64,000 nt of DNA from an uncultured Lachnospiraceae bacterium (GTDB lineage Bacteria > Bacillota > Clostridia > Lachnospirales > Lachnospiraceae). The stretch covers positions 62,001 through 126,000 of the forward strand of contig CAJUQJ010000002.1 in the NCBI GenBank assembly GCA_910588215.1, in the 5' to 3' direction. Both the position numbers and the translations under genes were made by a program. Within the stretch, counting starts at the first letter, position 1. The number at the start of each line of letters is the position of its first letter. Under the pieces are notes generated by a model that worked only from the letters and a program-made list of their open reading frames with translations, was not told the DNA's origin and made no database searches. Of the stretch, positions 1-8,448 are shown piece after piece.

Positions 1-593
1 ATCGTCTGCCCCTCTTTGTTCACTTCTCCAAACAACCCCAACAGCTTATTCGCCGCCCTGGAATCCAACGCTCCGGTAGGTTCGTCTGCCAGGATGATAT
101 CCGGCTTTGTGATCAATGCACGACATACGGCTGCCCGCTGTCTCTGACCACCCGACACCTCGTATGGATATTTTTCCAGAATATCCGTGATGGACAACTT
201 CGCCGCCAATGGCTGTAATCTTCTTTCCATCTCCCGGTGATCTGTTCCCGCCAACACTAACGGCAGATAGATATTATCCTTCAATGACAACGTATCCAAC
301 AGATTAAAATCCTGAAAGACAAATCCCAGATGCTCCCTGCGAAACGCACAAATGTCTCTGTGCCGAATCTGAGAGACATCCTTTTCGTTTAAAAGTACCT
401 GCCCGCTGGTGGCCTTATCCAGAGAAGCAAGAATATTGAGCAGCGTGGTCTTGCCTGAACCTGACTCTCCCATGATCGCTACATACTCCCCTTCCTCCAC
501 CGAGAAATTCACGTCACACAGCGCCTGCACCTTGACGGCACCTAATCTAGTGGTATATACCTTCTTTACATTCCTAACTTCCAATAATGACAT
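1..593 (-). CDS. Bce/MacB-type ABC transporter ATP-binding protein (3' end outside window)
   Basis: ATPase subunit of a peptide-sensing and detoxifying ABC transporter of the BceAB type. Visible are the Walker A motif GESGSGKTT near residue 40, the signature VSGGQRQR near residue 145 and the Walker B ILADEPTGALD. Roughly 197 residues are present; the C-terminus and the expected large BceB-type permease lie beyond the left edge. The start ATG at 593 is preceded by a purine-rich GGAGTGGGATC ribosome site. A promoter and a regulator box lie in the gap to the upstream kinase gene. Neighbouring kinase and regulator are of the matching family, which supports a bacitracin/lantibiotic-type resistance module. 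The substrate cannot be read from the sequence. Confidence 0.9.
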   Translation of the reverse strand, partial: MSLLEVRNVKKVYTTRLGAVKVQALCDVNFSVEEGEYVAIMGESGSGKTTLLNILASLDKATSGQVLLNEKDVSQIRHRDICAFRREHLGFVFQDFNLLDTLSLKDNIYLPLVLAGTDHREMERRLQPLAAKLSITDILEKYPYEVSGGQRQRAAVCRALITKPDIILADEPTGALDSRAANKLLGLFGEVNKEGQT

Positions 594-694
594 ACTATGA
601 TCCCACTCCTTTTCTGCTTTTTCTACACTAACCTCCATGATTCCACCTTGCAGAATCATGAATCTGTACACGATCATTTCCTCTTACACATATG

Positions 695-768
695 ATTATA
701 GACAAAGAAGAAATGTCCTGCCATGCATCCAGCTAACATTTCTTCCTCTCAACCTTACATTCTTGTCA
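695..768 (-). promoter_or_regulatory. Regulated promoter of the Bce-type ATPase gene with a BceR-type box
   Basis: On the minus strand TGACA-AGAA-TGTAA (755-768) fits the known TNACA-N4-TGTAA consensus of BceR-like regulators. Downstream is a perfect -10 TATAAT (695-700). The -35 position (718-723) is poor, as expected for an activator-dependent promoter. Between them GAAGAAATGT (707-716) and ACATTTCTTC (736-745) form a perfect 10-bp stem, followed on the minus strand by TTTGTC, which might end transcription from the kinase gene. Confidence 0.6.
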
Positions 769-800
769 CATATGCAGTTTTATGTTTTGGATCATACATA

Positions 801-1859
801 TCATTCTATCGCTTGCTGTACAAATCCTAAGATCACTTTCGTTCCTCTGCCCGGCGTAGAGATCACCCTGATCGTATGAGACAATCTGCGCATGATCTGC
901 TCACACAGATACAGACCGATTCCCGTCGATTTCCTTTCCATCCGCCCATTGTAACCGGTGAAGCCCCGTTCAAAAATCCTCGGCAGGTCACTCTCCCGGA
1001 TGCCGATCCCCGTGTCCTCGATCACGAGATAAGAAGCCTGGCCATGCTGCCTGTTTCCTTCCTCGTCTGCACCGTAGATCGCTATACCTCCCTGGTTTGT
1101 ATATTTCAGTGCATTGGAAAAGACCTGTTCCACCACAAAGGACAGCCATTTCTCGTCCGTCACTGCCCATACCTCAAACTCTTCCATCTGAAAAGAAAGC
1201 CCGCTGCTCAAAAACAGGACCGAATACTTCCGTACCGCCTGCTTCACGATTTCCTGCACATCACACCTTCTAAACAGCAGATCTGATGAAAGATTATCCA
1301 ATCTTGCAAAATACAGCGCCATCTCTGCATACTGTTCAATCTTAAAAAGTTCCTCCCGTTCCGCCTGTCGTCGTCTGCTGCACTGCCCGCCTTCACCCGC
1401 ATCGTCATCCTGTAATAGCAGCCGCAGTGCCGCTATTGGCGTCTTGATCTGATGTGTCCACATGGTATAATAATCCGTTATGTCCTTCTTCTTTTCGTCG
1501 TATTCTGTCAAAAACTTCCGCTTCTCTTGTCTCATCTCTTCCAGCAGTTCCTGATATAAGGATTCCTGAAGCCCCATTACCTCAGGCAGGTTCTCTATCC
1601 TTACTTCTTCCTGCTCAAGCGCCAGAAACAGAGTCCGACAGCGTCCATAATACCGCAGAAAATCCACTGCCAGAAATACCACACCAAAAAACAGCGTGAG
1701 AAACACTGCATACAGCATATTCAAATAAATCTGCTCATATCCATATAGGAAGGCGATCAGAAAAAATACCGTCACGATAAAGCCATAAGCAAGTACTATT
1801 TTATATTTCTCTTTCAGATAGGATCTTCCGATCTGAAAGTTGATTTTTGTCTGTTCCAT
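801..1859 (-). CDS. Sensor histidine kinase, BceS-like (intramembrane-sensing)
   Basis: Membrane kinase of 352 residues. Two transmembrane segments (about residues 17-37 and 42-65) are separated by only a few residues, so there is almost no external sensor domain. This is typical of BceS-type kinases that sense through their partner ABC transporter. The phospho-acceptor box is WTHQIKTPIAAL near residue 135, and the ATP-binding N, G1 and G2 boxes follow (VFSNALKYT, EDTGIGI, GIGLYL). The start ATG at 1859 has AAAGAGG at good spacing. It lies downstream of the response regulator with a 106-bp gap that contains a relic repeat (1936-1968), and upstream of the ATPase gene that it probably controls. 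Confidence 0.9.
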   Translation of the reverse strand: MEQTKINFQIGRSYLKEKYKIVLAYGFIVTVFFLIAFLYGYEQIYLNMLYAVFLTLFFGVVFLAVDFLRYYGRCRTLFLALEQEEVRIENLPEVMGLQESLYQELLEEMRQEKRKFLTEYDEKKKDITDYYTMWTHQIKTPIAALRLLLQDDDAGEGGQCSRRRQAEREELFKIEQYAEMALYFARLDNLSSDLLFRRCDVQEIVKQAVRKYSVLFLSSGLSFQMEEFEVWAVTDEKWLSFVVEQVFSNALKYTNQGGIAIYGADEEGNRQHGQASYLVIEDTGIGIRESDLPRIFERGFTGYNGRMERKSTGIGLYLCEQIMRRLSHTIRVISTPGRGTKVILGFVQQAIE

Positions 1860-1935
1860 AGAAGCCTCTTTCTTTTCCCCAAACAGCTATACCGCCATAG
1901 CACGTTGACTGCCATTATAGTAACCACACTTCTTC

Positions 1936-1968
1936 TGTTTACACAAGGATTGGCAGTACGAAGTACTA
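1936..1968 (-). repeat. Relic of the palindromic element found at 54316-54481; supplies the stop codon of the response regulator
   Basis: Read on the minus strand, these 33 bases match 54317-54349 on the plus strand at about 27 positions. They begin TAGTACTTCGTACT (the complete element has TAGTACTCCGTACT). The first TAG is the stop codon of the response regulator gene. No matching opposite end was found nearby, so this is a truncated or decayed copy. Confidence 0.55.
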
Positions 1969-2640
1969 ATCGCCAAGATGATACCCCACACCCTTTTTCG
2001 TCACGATAAAGTCATGGATACCTGCCTCCTCCAGCTTTCTGCGCAGACGGTTCATATTCACCGTCAGCGTGTTGTCATCTACAAAGCACTCATTATCCCA
2101 CAGCCTTTTCATGATCGTTTCCCGGCTGACGGTCTTCCCCGCGTTCTCGTAGAGCAGCTGTAAGATACGGAACTCGTTCTTCGACAGCTCCAGCCTCGTG
2201 CCTCGGTATAACAGGCTCATATCAGCAAGATTCAAGATCGCATTTCTATGTTCCATGACTGTCGACTGATTCTGGAAGGCATAAGTCCGCCGCAAGATCG
2301 CCTGCACCTTGGCCAACAGCACCTCCAGATCAAAGGGTTTCACAATAAAATCATCTCCACCCATGTTCATCGCCATCACGATGTTCATATTGTCTGACGC
2401 TGAAGACACGAACACCACCGGCACCTGCGAAAGCTTCCTGATCTCGCCGCACCAGTAATAGCCATTGTAAAAAGGCAGTCCGATGTCCAGGAGCACAAGC
2501 TGAGGAACATAAGAAACAAACTGCGGTAATATATTCTCAAAGTCCTCTGCACAGGTCGTCTCATATCCCCATCTGGCCAGATATTTGCTGACCTGTTCCG
2601 AGATCACGGCATCATCCTCAATGATCAATATTTTATACAT
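1966..2640 (-). CDS. Response regulator, OmpR/BceR type
   Basis: Two-domain regulator of 224 residues: receiver with acidic pair EDD, phospho-acceptor Asp in LVLLDIGLP (near residue 52) and Lys in VKPFD, then a winged-helix DNA-binding domain (SKNEFRILQLL, RRKLEEAG, KKGVGYHL). The start at 2640 (MYKILI) was chosen because GAAAGG lies nine bases upstream and receivers of this family begin at this point. A longer reading up to 2766 would translate a repeat (2694-2760) and is rejected. It is probably co-transcribed with the kinase and binds the box at 755-768. Its stop TAG lies inside a relic repeat end. Confidence 0.92.
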   Translation of the reverse strand: MYKILIIEDDAVISEQVSKYLARWGYETTCAEDFENILPQFVSYVPQLVLLDIGLPFYNGYYWCGEIRKLSQVPVVFVSSASDNMNIVMAMNMGGDDFIVKPFDLEVLLAKVQAILRRTYAFQNQSTVMEHRNAILNLADMSLLYRGTRLELSKNEFRILQLLYENAGKTVSRETIMKRLWDNECFVDDNTLTVNMNRLRRKLEEAGIHDFIVTKKGVGYHLGD

Positions 2641-2693
2641 GTCTGCATGCCTTTCTGTCATTTCTCTATTTTCATACCCGCATCTTCCATGGC

Positions 2694-2760
2694 GCAAATC
2701 TAGAACTTCTTCGCGAAGCAGCCATTGCTGCAAGTGATCAAAAGTTCTTCTCACGCCATC
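2694..2760. repeat. 67-bp direct repeat, copy 1
   Basis: Almost identical (64 of 67) to 2847-2913, with a period of 153 bp. It contains AGAACTTCT and an imperfect inverted partner near its end, plus the inner palindrome CTTCGCGAAG. It lies just upstream of the response regulator start. Confidence 0.85.
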
Positions 2761-2797
2761 CCACATGATTCAGTTCCGCGGAATCTCAAATCCGTAC

Positions 2798-2825
2798 GGA
2801 GAATGCCGTATTTCAGGCATTCTCC
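2798..2825. repeat. Perfect hairpin between the two repeat copies
   Basis: GGAGAATGCC (2798-2807) and GGCATTCTCC (2816-2825) are exact inverted arms around an 8-base loop. No T-run follows on either strand, so it is not a typical terminator. It may be part of the same repeat unit as the flanking 67-bp copies. Confidence 0.7.
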
Positions 2826-2826
2826 T

Positions 2827-2913
2827 GCGTGAGATTGATTTGCAGAGCAAATCTAGAACTTCTTCGCGAAGCAGCCATTGCTGCAAGTGATTAGAAGTTC
2901 TTCTCACGCTATC
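2827..2913. repeat. 67-bp direct repeat, copy 2, within a longer hairpin
   Basis: Copy 2 spans 2847-2913. Here the inner arms AGAACTTCT and AGAAGTTCT are exact complements, and outer arms GCGTGAGA (2827-2834) and TCTCACGC (2902-2909) extend the structure. The whole can fold into a branched stem with the small stems CTTCGCGAAG and GCAGCcattGCTGC. Confidence 0.8.
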
Positions 2914-2965
2914 ATAACAGAAAAAGTCTTTCCCGGCAATCTGGCCACATGCTGTTTCCTGGTAT

Positions 2966-3008
2966 TGAAAAGAGGCCTTCCGAAGAACTCTCGTTCTCCG
3001 AAAAGCCT
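2966..3008 (-). terminator. Rho-independent terminator of the hyp operon
   Basis: The arms 2973-2988 and 2993-3008 pair around a 4-base loop with a few G-U pairs. On the minus strand the stem is followed by TCTTTTC. It lies just past the DUF5692 gene, the last gene of the operon. Confidence 0.65.
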
Positions 3009-3027
3009 TTCCTGCGCATCAGATCTA

Positions 3028-4062
3028 TTATTCCGCTCTCGCCATTGCCATCTTGAAATCCTTCTGATCCTTAAAGATCTCATTAGTATACGGATTCCGC
3101 TTCTGCTGCCTGGCACGCACAAGAATGACCGCAAAGACTGCCACATTGATCACGATCGAGAGCACAGAGACGATCCCCTGTGCAGTGGGATTAGCCATGG
3201 CCGGCATCGCCTCGCCGAAAGCTGCCGCAGCCCCAGCTTCTCCATATACAGAAGAAACGGTCGTAAACCTGCTGCCGTCCTGGAACAGCGGAAATACCTG
3301 AGCAAACATACACCACAGTGCCAACGTGTTGGCACGGTTCTGGATCCAGCCGCCTTTATTCCAGAGTGCATTGGCCACCGTGGGTGCCAGCAGCAGGGCA
3401 AAGCCGCAATACCACGCATGAGTCGGCAGATTCAGATAAGTATACTGGAAGTTCCAGATATCATAAGCCAAAATATAATACCATATCATGTCCGGCCAGA
3501 GCATATCCTTCTTGTCTCTGGAAGAATAGATACCCCACCAGCCTGTCATACAGAAAATATTGATCAAACCCGCTATGCCGTTCAAAATATTCCACCAGCC
3601 GCCGTAAAGCCATACGCCCTCGGAGGACTTCCACCAGCCGCCCATGATCGAACCGGCCCTGACAGCCGACTCGAAATCTGAGACAACGGCAATCAGAATA
3701 TTGATAGCCACGATCACAAAAGGAAATACCTTAAAAGCATGGGATTTCCCCAGACCGCCCCAGTGATACTTGATGATCATAAAACCGATACAACCGGCCA
3801 GCGCTGCATAGAGCTTGGCATAGTGGAACCAGCTGTTCATATGCACATAAGTTTGATTGTTCAACGCCCACTCCGCTCCTTGCGCTGCGCCCACATAAAT
3901 CGAAATAAAGTAAACCGTCAGAGCCGCCGGAATCACAAAGAAGCAGACTGCGCCGCCGGCTTTGGAACGCCGCGCGATCTCATTCATGATGATCAATCCT
4001 GCAAAGACCATAACCCAGCCTAAGATCTGCCACCCTATCGTGCCACCACTTAAATGAAACAT
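3028..4062 (-). CDS. DUF5692 family integral membrane protein
   Basis: Polytopic membrane protein of 344 residues, with about eight hydrophobic segments and many Trp and Tyr residues. The sequence resembles the DUF5692 family known mainly from gut Firmicutes. No catalytic motif was recognised. It is the last gene of the transcription unit hypB - flavoprotein - hypA - DUF5692, 37 bp after hypA and followed by a terminator. This position suggests a role tied to that redox/nickel unit, for example as a transporter or membrane anchor, but this is inference. The short basic C-terminus (RARQQKRNPYTNEIFKDQ) is probably cytoplasmic. Confidence 0.75.
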   Translation of the reverse strand: MFHLSGGTIGWQILGWVMVFAGLIIMNEIARRSKAGGAVCFFVIPAALTVYFISIYVGAAQGAEWALNNQTYVHMNSWFHYAKLYAALAGCIGFMIIKYHWGGLGKSHAFKVFPFVIVAINILIAVVSDFESAVRAGSIMGGWWKSSEGVWLYGGWWNILNGIAGLINIFCMTGWWGIYSSRDKKDMLWPDMIWYYILAYDIWNFQYTYLNLPTHAWYCGFALLLAPTVANALWNKGGWIQNRANTLALWCMFAQVFPLFQDGSRFTTVSSVYGEAGAAAAFGEAMPAMANPTAQGIVSVLSIVINVAVFAVILVRARQQKRNPYTNEIFKDQKDFKMAMARAE

Positions 4063-4099
4063 AAATACTCACTCTCCCCTCTCATTGTAAAACACAGTA

Positions 4100-4444
4100 T
4101 CAATACACTTCTATCTCTTTAATATTAAACTCATTCCCCTGCAAAAGCCACGTATCCGGGCTATGGCAGCAGGGACATATCTTCCCATGCTCCACAGTTG
4201 CATACGTCTGACCGCAGCCTTCGCAATAAGTAAGCGCCGGGATCGTCTCCACTACAAGTTCCGCCTCCGAGAACAATTCTCTCTTCTTCGCCGCCCACTG
4301 CCAGCAGTTGTGCAGATAGGATTCGATCACCGTGGATACCTCACCCAACTCCAGAACCACCCTGGAAATACCGGTCACCTCATTCTCGGCCGCGACCTTC
4401 TCCAGACTGTCCATAATATGAAACACAACGCCTAATTCATGCAT
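4100..4444 (-). CDS. hypA: Hydrogenase maturation nickel metallochaperone HypA
   Basis: Nickel-delivery chaperone of 114 residues. The N-terminal MHELGVV has the conserved His2 and Glu3 (nickel site; many family members begin MHE). The zinc site consists of CEGC and CPCC (near residues 70 and 90). The start at 4444 is supported by GGAGG five bases upstream and by the invariant MHE. HypA normally works with HypB to load nickel into [NiFe] hydrogenase, and some relatives serve other nickel enzymes. No hydrogenase or urease subunit is in the window. Its leader and ribosome site lie inside a dispersed repeat module. Confidence 0.93.
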   Translation of the reverse strand: MHELGVVFHIMDSLEKVAAENEVTGISRVVLELGEVSTVIESYLHNCWQWAAKKRELFSEAELVVETIPALTYCEGCGQTYATVEHGKICPCCHSPDTWLLQGNEFNIKEIEVY

Positions 4445-4445
4445 C

Positions 4446-4529
4446 CTTACCTCCATACCGAAGCGGCACAAATTCTAACTGAACTTGTTCAGTTTGTTGA
4501 GCTAAATTGCTCATCAGAGAATTTATTCA
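4446..4529 (-). repeat. Dispersed hairpin module forming the hypA leader
   Basis: Read on the minus strand: 4529-4503 is an exact 27-base match to 59611-59637 (plus strand); then comes hairpin CTGAACaaGTTCAG (4493-4480); then AGAATTTGTGC, similar to 59645-59655; then 4466-4446, matching 59588-59608 at about 18 of 21 bases. This last part contains the GGAGG that serves hypA. The order of modules is the same as in the spoIIIA gap, so the two loci hold copies of one repeat family. Confidence 0.7.
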
Positions 4530-4594
4530 GCCTTTCTTCCTGCCTGTTCTCTTAATGCCTTCTGGCTCAAACTGCACTGACTTCCCAAACATCC

Positions 4595-7375
4595 TTAACT
4601 CTTTTTAAATTTAATCTTCAAAGACTGCTTAATCATATTAGGCAGCACATATTTCAACTTATCTTCTGACTTGACCATCTCCGAACAACCTGGCAGTTCT
4701 CGGTGCAGACTGATGGCGTCGAAAACACATTTCGTCGTACAGATGCCACAACCGATACACTTATTGGGATCCACCACCGATGCGCCACAACCCAGGCAGC
4801 GGGATGTCTCCGCCTTCACTTGTTCCTCTGTCAGCGTATGAGAGAGATCACGGAAAGAGCGTGCCTGCGCCTCTTCTGCTTTCTCCGGCCGCTGACGATC
4901 CGTATTGTCATAACTGGCAATAAAAACATTCTCCTTATCCAGCTCGATAAATTCCCTTCTGTTCCTGCCAATGGTCAGCGTACAATGCTCGTGTACGAAA
5001 CGATGCAGGGATACCGCACCCTCTCTACCTGCCGCTATGGCATCGATGGCGAATTTCGGCCCTGTATACACATCACCACCCACGAAGATATCCGGCTCAG
5101 CCGTCTGATAAGTCAGGCCGTCTGCAACAGCACCGCCATTTGGTCTCAACGCCACGCTCGTGCCCTGCAGCAGATCTCCCCATACGATACCCTGTCCCAC
5201 GCTGAAGATCACTGCAGAGCAAGCAACCGTTATTGTCTCTTCCTCATCGTAAACCGGTGCAAATCTATGGTTATCGTCAAAGACACGGATACACTTCTTA
5301 AATACCACACTCACAGCCCTGCCATTCTCCGTCAGGATTTCCTTCGGTCCCCAACCGTTGTGGATAGCAACCTCTTCTTCCGTCGCTTCCAGGATCTCTT
5401 CTCTGCTGGCAGGCATCTCGTCCCGGTTCTCCAGACAGAACATGGATACCTTACCTTCACCGCAGCGGGTGCTTACCCTGGCCGCATCAATAGCTACATT
5501 GCCGCCGCCAACGACTATCACATCACCGCCTAAGTCGAAGCCTTCCTTCTGTCCTGCCTCCCTCAGGAATTCCACTGCCGTATAGACCCCTTCGGCATCC
5601 TCGCCTGGGACGCCGGGCTTCCTGCCGCCCTGGCAGCCGATGGCAAGATAGAATCCCTTATAGCCCTGCGCTCTGAGCTGCTCAATGGTAACGTCTCTGC
5701 CCACTTCCACACCGCACTTGATCTCCACACCCATGGCTCCTATGACCTCGATCTCCGCCTCGATCAGATCCTTCTCCAGTTTATAAGAAGGAATGCCATA
5801 GGTCAGCATACCGCCGGGTTTCTCACTTTTCTCAAAGACGGTGGGACGATACCCCTTCTCCGCCAGGAAATAGGCGCAGGAAAGTCCCGCCGGCCCGGAA
5901 CCGATAATGGCGATCTTCTCCTCGAAAGCGCCCTTTAGAGAAGGCACGACCTTCTTCGGTATGTATCGCGTCTCGGCATGCAGATCTCGCTCTGCCACAA
6001 AGCGCTTCACCGCATCAATGGCTACCGCCTCGTCCAGCGTCGCGCGAGTGCAGGCATCTTCACACCGCCTGTTACAAATGCGTCCACAGATGGCAGGCAG
6101 CGGATTGTCTTTCTTGATCAGCGCCAGCGCCTCTTCATAACGCCCTTCTTTCGCCAGCTTCAAATACCCCTGCACCGCGATATGAGCCGGACATGCCGTC
6201 TTACAGGGCGCCGTACCGGTATCGTAGCAGTTGATCCTGTTTACGTCCCGATAATTGTGGGTCCACATATGCTCTCCCCACTTCTGCTCCTGAGGTAGCG
6301 GCACCTTCGGATAAGTAACCTCGCTGCCGTCCTTCTTACACAACTTCTGTCCCAGCTTCACCGCACCTGCCGGACAGTGCTCAACACATTTGCCGCAGGC
6401 TACACATTTCTCCTTATCTACCTTCGCGATATAGGCAGAGCGGGACATATTCGGCGTATTAAAAAGCTGCGAAGTACGCAGTGCGTAACACACGTTCACG
6501 TTACAGTTACAGATAGCAAAGATCTTGTTGGCGCCGTCAATATTCGTGATCTGATGAACGAATCCGTTCTCCTCCGCCTGTTTAAAGATCGCAAGTGCCT
6601 CTTCCTTCGTGATATAACGTCCGTCCTTCTGAGTCTCCACCACATAATCCGCCATATCACCCACTGCCACGCACCACCCCTCCGGATCGTCCGCGCAGCC
6701 CTCGTCATGCTTCAATCTGGAACGCCGGCAGGAGCAGGGACTTGCCGCATACTTGCCCTCGTACTTCGACAGCCAGTAGGAAATATGCTCCAGATTGATG
6801 GATTCGCTTTCCATCTCGATGGCCTTCTCCACCGGAATGACATGCATCCCGATGCCGTTGCCGCCCTCCCCCACGAAAGGCGTCACATGCTCAAGCGGCA
6901 GTCTCGACATATGCTCGAAGAACAGCGTCACTTCCGGATGTTCCTCGATCACCTTAGTGTTCATATTAAAAAACTCTCCCGAACCGGGTACAAACATAGG
7001 CAGCACATACTGTTTCTCCCGCTGCGGGTTTTCCCAGTTATATTCCAGTATGCCTTTCACCGACATCTCCTGCAGCTTCGGTTCCAGTTCTCTGGCAGGA
7101 ATACCCGTAAGCTTCACCATCTCCGGCAAGGTCTTCGGCTTGCGTACCCCCATCTTCAACGCGATCTCAGCTTCCTCGTCAGTCACCACGCCCGCCAATC
7201 CCCAATACTCCGGATCGTCTCTGGTGATCTTCTTGATCCCCAGCTTCTGGGGAATCCTATCCGTTATCATCTTTCCCAGCTTTACGATGCTCTCCCGCTC
7301 CGGCTTGCTGTGATCCGGCTTATGTTCCGGATAAACATACTCCGGATATTTCTCTTTGTCAAATTTGCTCTCCAT
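4595..7375 (-). CDS. Large iron-sulfur flavoprotein, GltD-like NAD(P)H oxidoreductase with extra N- and C-terminal ferredoxin modules
   Basis: Protein of 926 residues. The N-terminal part (1-320) has helix-turn-helix-like and Cys-rich segments (CSC at 214-216, C227, CNCNVNVC at 289-296). A 4Fe-4S motif CVACGKCVEHC lies at 324-334. Then comes a glutamate-synthase-small-subunit fold: Cys ligands near 383-395 and 430-442, FAD motif GSGPAG at 493, NAD(P)H motif VVGGGNVA at 621 and the family GGDVYTGP near 767. A second ferredoxin segment (CIGCGICTTKC) lies at 873-883. Such enzymes move electrons between NAD(P)H and ferredoxin or a partner enzyme. Its place between hypB and hypA suggests a link to a nickel enzyme such as hydrogenase; the partner is not visible here. 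Confidence 0.85.
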   Translation of the reverse strand: MESKFDKEKYPEYVYPEHKPDHSKPERESIVKLGKMITDRIPQKLGIKKITRDDPEYWGLAGVVTDEEAEIALKMGVRKPKTLPEMVKLTGIPARELEPKLQEMSVKGILEYNWENPQREKQYVLPMFVPGSGEFFNMNTKVIEEHPEVTLFFEHMSRLPLEHVTPFVGEGGNGIGMHVIPVEKAIEMESESINLEHISYWLSKYEGKYAASPCSCRRSRLKHDEGCADDPEGWCVAVGDMADYVVETQKDGRYITKEEALAIFKQAEENGFVHQITNIDGANKIFAICNCNVNVCYALRTSQLFNTPNMSRSAYIAKVDKEKCVACGKCVEHCPAGAVKLGQKLCKKDGSEVTYPKVPLPQEQKWGEHMWTHNYRDVNRINCYDTGTAPCKTACPAHIAVQGYLKLAKEGRYEEALALIKKDNPLPAICGRICNRRCEDACTRATLDEAVAIDAVKRFVAERDLHAETRYIPKKVVPSLKGAFEEKIAIIGSGPAGLSCAYFLAEKGYRPTVFEKSEKPGGMLTYGIPSYKLEKDLIEAEIEVIGAMGVEIKCGVEVGRDVTIEQLRAQGYKGFYLAIGCQGGRKPGVPGEDAEGVYTAVEFLREAGQKEGFDLGGDVIVVGGGNVAIDAARVSTRCGEGKVSMFCLENRDEMPASREEILEATEEEVAIHNGWGPKEILTENGRAVSVVFKKCIRVFDDNHRFAPVYDEEETITVACSAVIFSVGQGIVWGDLLQGTSVALRPNGGAVADGLTYQTAEPDIFVGGDVYTGPKFAIDAIAAGREGAVSLHRFVHEHCTLTIGRNRREFIELDKENVFIASYDNTDRQRPEKAEEAQARSFRDLSHTLTEEQVKAETSRCLGCGASVVDPNKCIGCGICTTKCVFDAISLHRELPGCSEMVKSEDKLKYVLPNMIKQSLKIKFKKS

Positions 7376-7510
7376 ACCCCTCTCCTGTCCTTTCCTGCTA
7401 TGCTTCTATCTTTGCCTTATTATTACATCCGATACTTCCTTGAAATCATCCCCTATCTACAATCACTCTATCTTCATATCGCCGCCGGAGAATATATCCC
7501 TGCTCTGCTG

Positions 7511-8194
7511 TCAGCTCCTGCCTTCCGTCTCCTGGCATCCTCTCACTTCCTGCAGCAACCAGTCTGTCCACTCCCCTATCCCTTCTCCTGTCTTGGCGCA
7601 GATCGGAATGATCTTTGCCTGCGGATTACGCCTGTGCACATATTCCCGGCATTTCTCCAGATCAAAATCAAAATAGGGCAGCACGTCAATCTTATTCACC
7701 AGTACCACGTCACAGAGAGAAAACATCAACGGATATTTTAACGGCTTGTCATCCCCCTCCGGCACCGAAAGAATCATGGCGTTCTTAGTCGCTCCGGTAT
7801 CAAACTCCGCCGGACACACCAGATTCCCCACATTCTCCAGGATCACCAGGTCAAGTTCTGCCGTATCCAGTCCTTCCAGTCCCTGTCTGGTCATTTCCGC
7901 ATCCAGATGGCACATCCCACCGGTGTGCAGTTGTATGACTCTCACTCCGGACCGGGAGATCCTCCTGGCATCTACGTCGGAATCGATATCCGCCTCCATA
8001 ACCCCTATTCTCAACGTGTCACGCAACGCTTCTATTGTTCTCATCAGCGTGGTAGTCTTACCCGATCCCGGCGAGGACATGAGATTTAGCAGAAAAAGTT
8101 TCTTCTCCTTTAGTTCCTGCCGCAGAAGCTGTGCCTGTCTGTCGTTATCCGCAAAAACACTCTGCTTGATTTCCAATATTCTGACTTCTTTCAT
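7511..8194 (-). CDS. hypB: Hydrogenase nickel incorporation GTPase HypB
   Basis: SIMIBI-class GTPase of 227 residues that powers nickel insertion together with HypA. Walker A is SSPGSGKTT near residue 41; the metal-site residues include Cys and His in LHTGGMCHLD; further motifs are ENVGNLVCPAEFD and the guanine-binding NKID. The N-terminus lacks a long His-rich nickel-storage stretch. First gene of the operon hypB - flavoprotein - hypA - DUF5692, with a 135-bp gap before the flavoprotein gene. AAAGGAG lies eight bases before the ATG. Confidence 0.95.
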   Translation of the reverse strand: MKEVRILEIKQSVFADNDRQAQLLRQELKEKKLFLLNLMSSPGSGKTTTLMRTIEALRDTLRIGVMEADIDSDVDARRISRSGVRVIQLHTGGMCHLDAEMTRQGLEGLDTAELDLVILENVGNLVCPAEFDTGATKNAMILSVPEGDDKPLKYPLMFSLCDVVLVNKIDVLPYFDFDLEKCREYVHRRNPQAKIIPICAKTGEGIGEWTDWLLQEVRGCQETEGRS

Positions 8195-8448
8195 GTATTT
8201 ACTCCTTTTGCAGATATAATTCTTTAAAATATAAGTCTATTTTATCATTACAACGCCGGCATGGCAACCCGAAACGAAGCGGCGCATGTACAGAATGCGC
8301 AGTCGGCGCATATTCTTGGCCCGTGCACAATGAATACCGTTAGTCATCGTTTTATCCATTCACAGTTTCTCCGAAAAGTCAATAGGTAAAAATTATAATT
8401 TTCTTCGACTTTTTTCGGATTTTTCTATTATTTTCCATGATTTTGTTA

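Noticed and set aside
2641..2766. N-terminal extension of the Bce response regulator
   Set aside because: The extra 42 residues are translated from the 67-bp repeat and lack a ribosome site; MYKILI at 2640 fits the family and has GAAAGG upstream.
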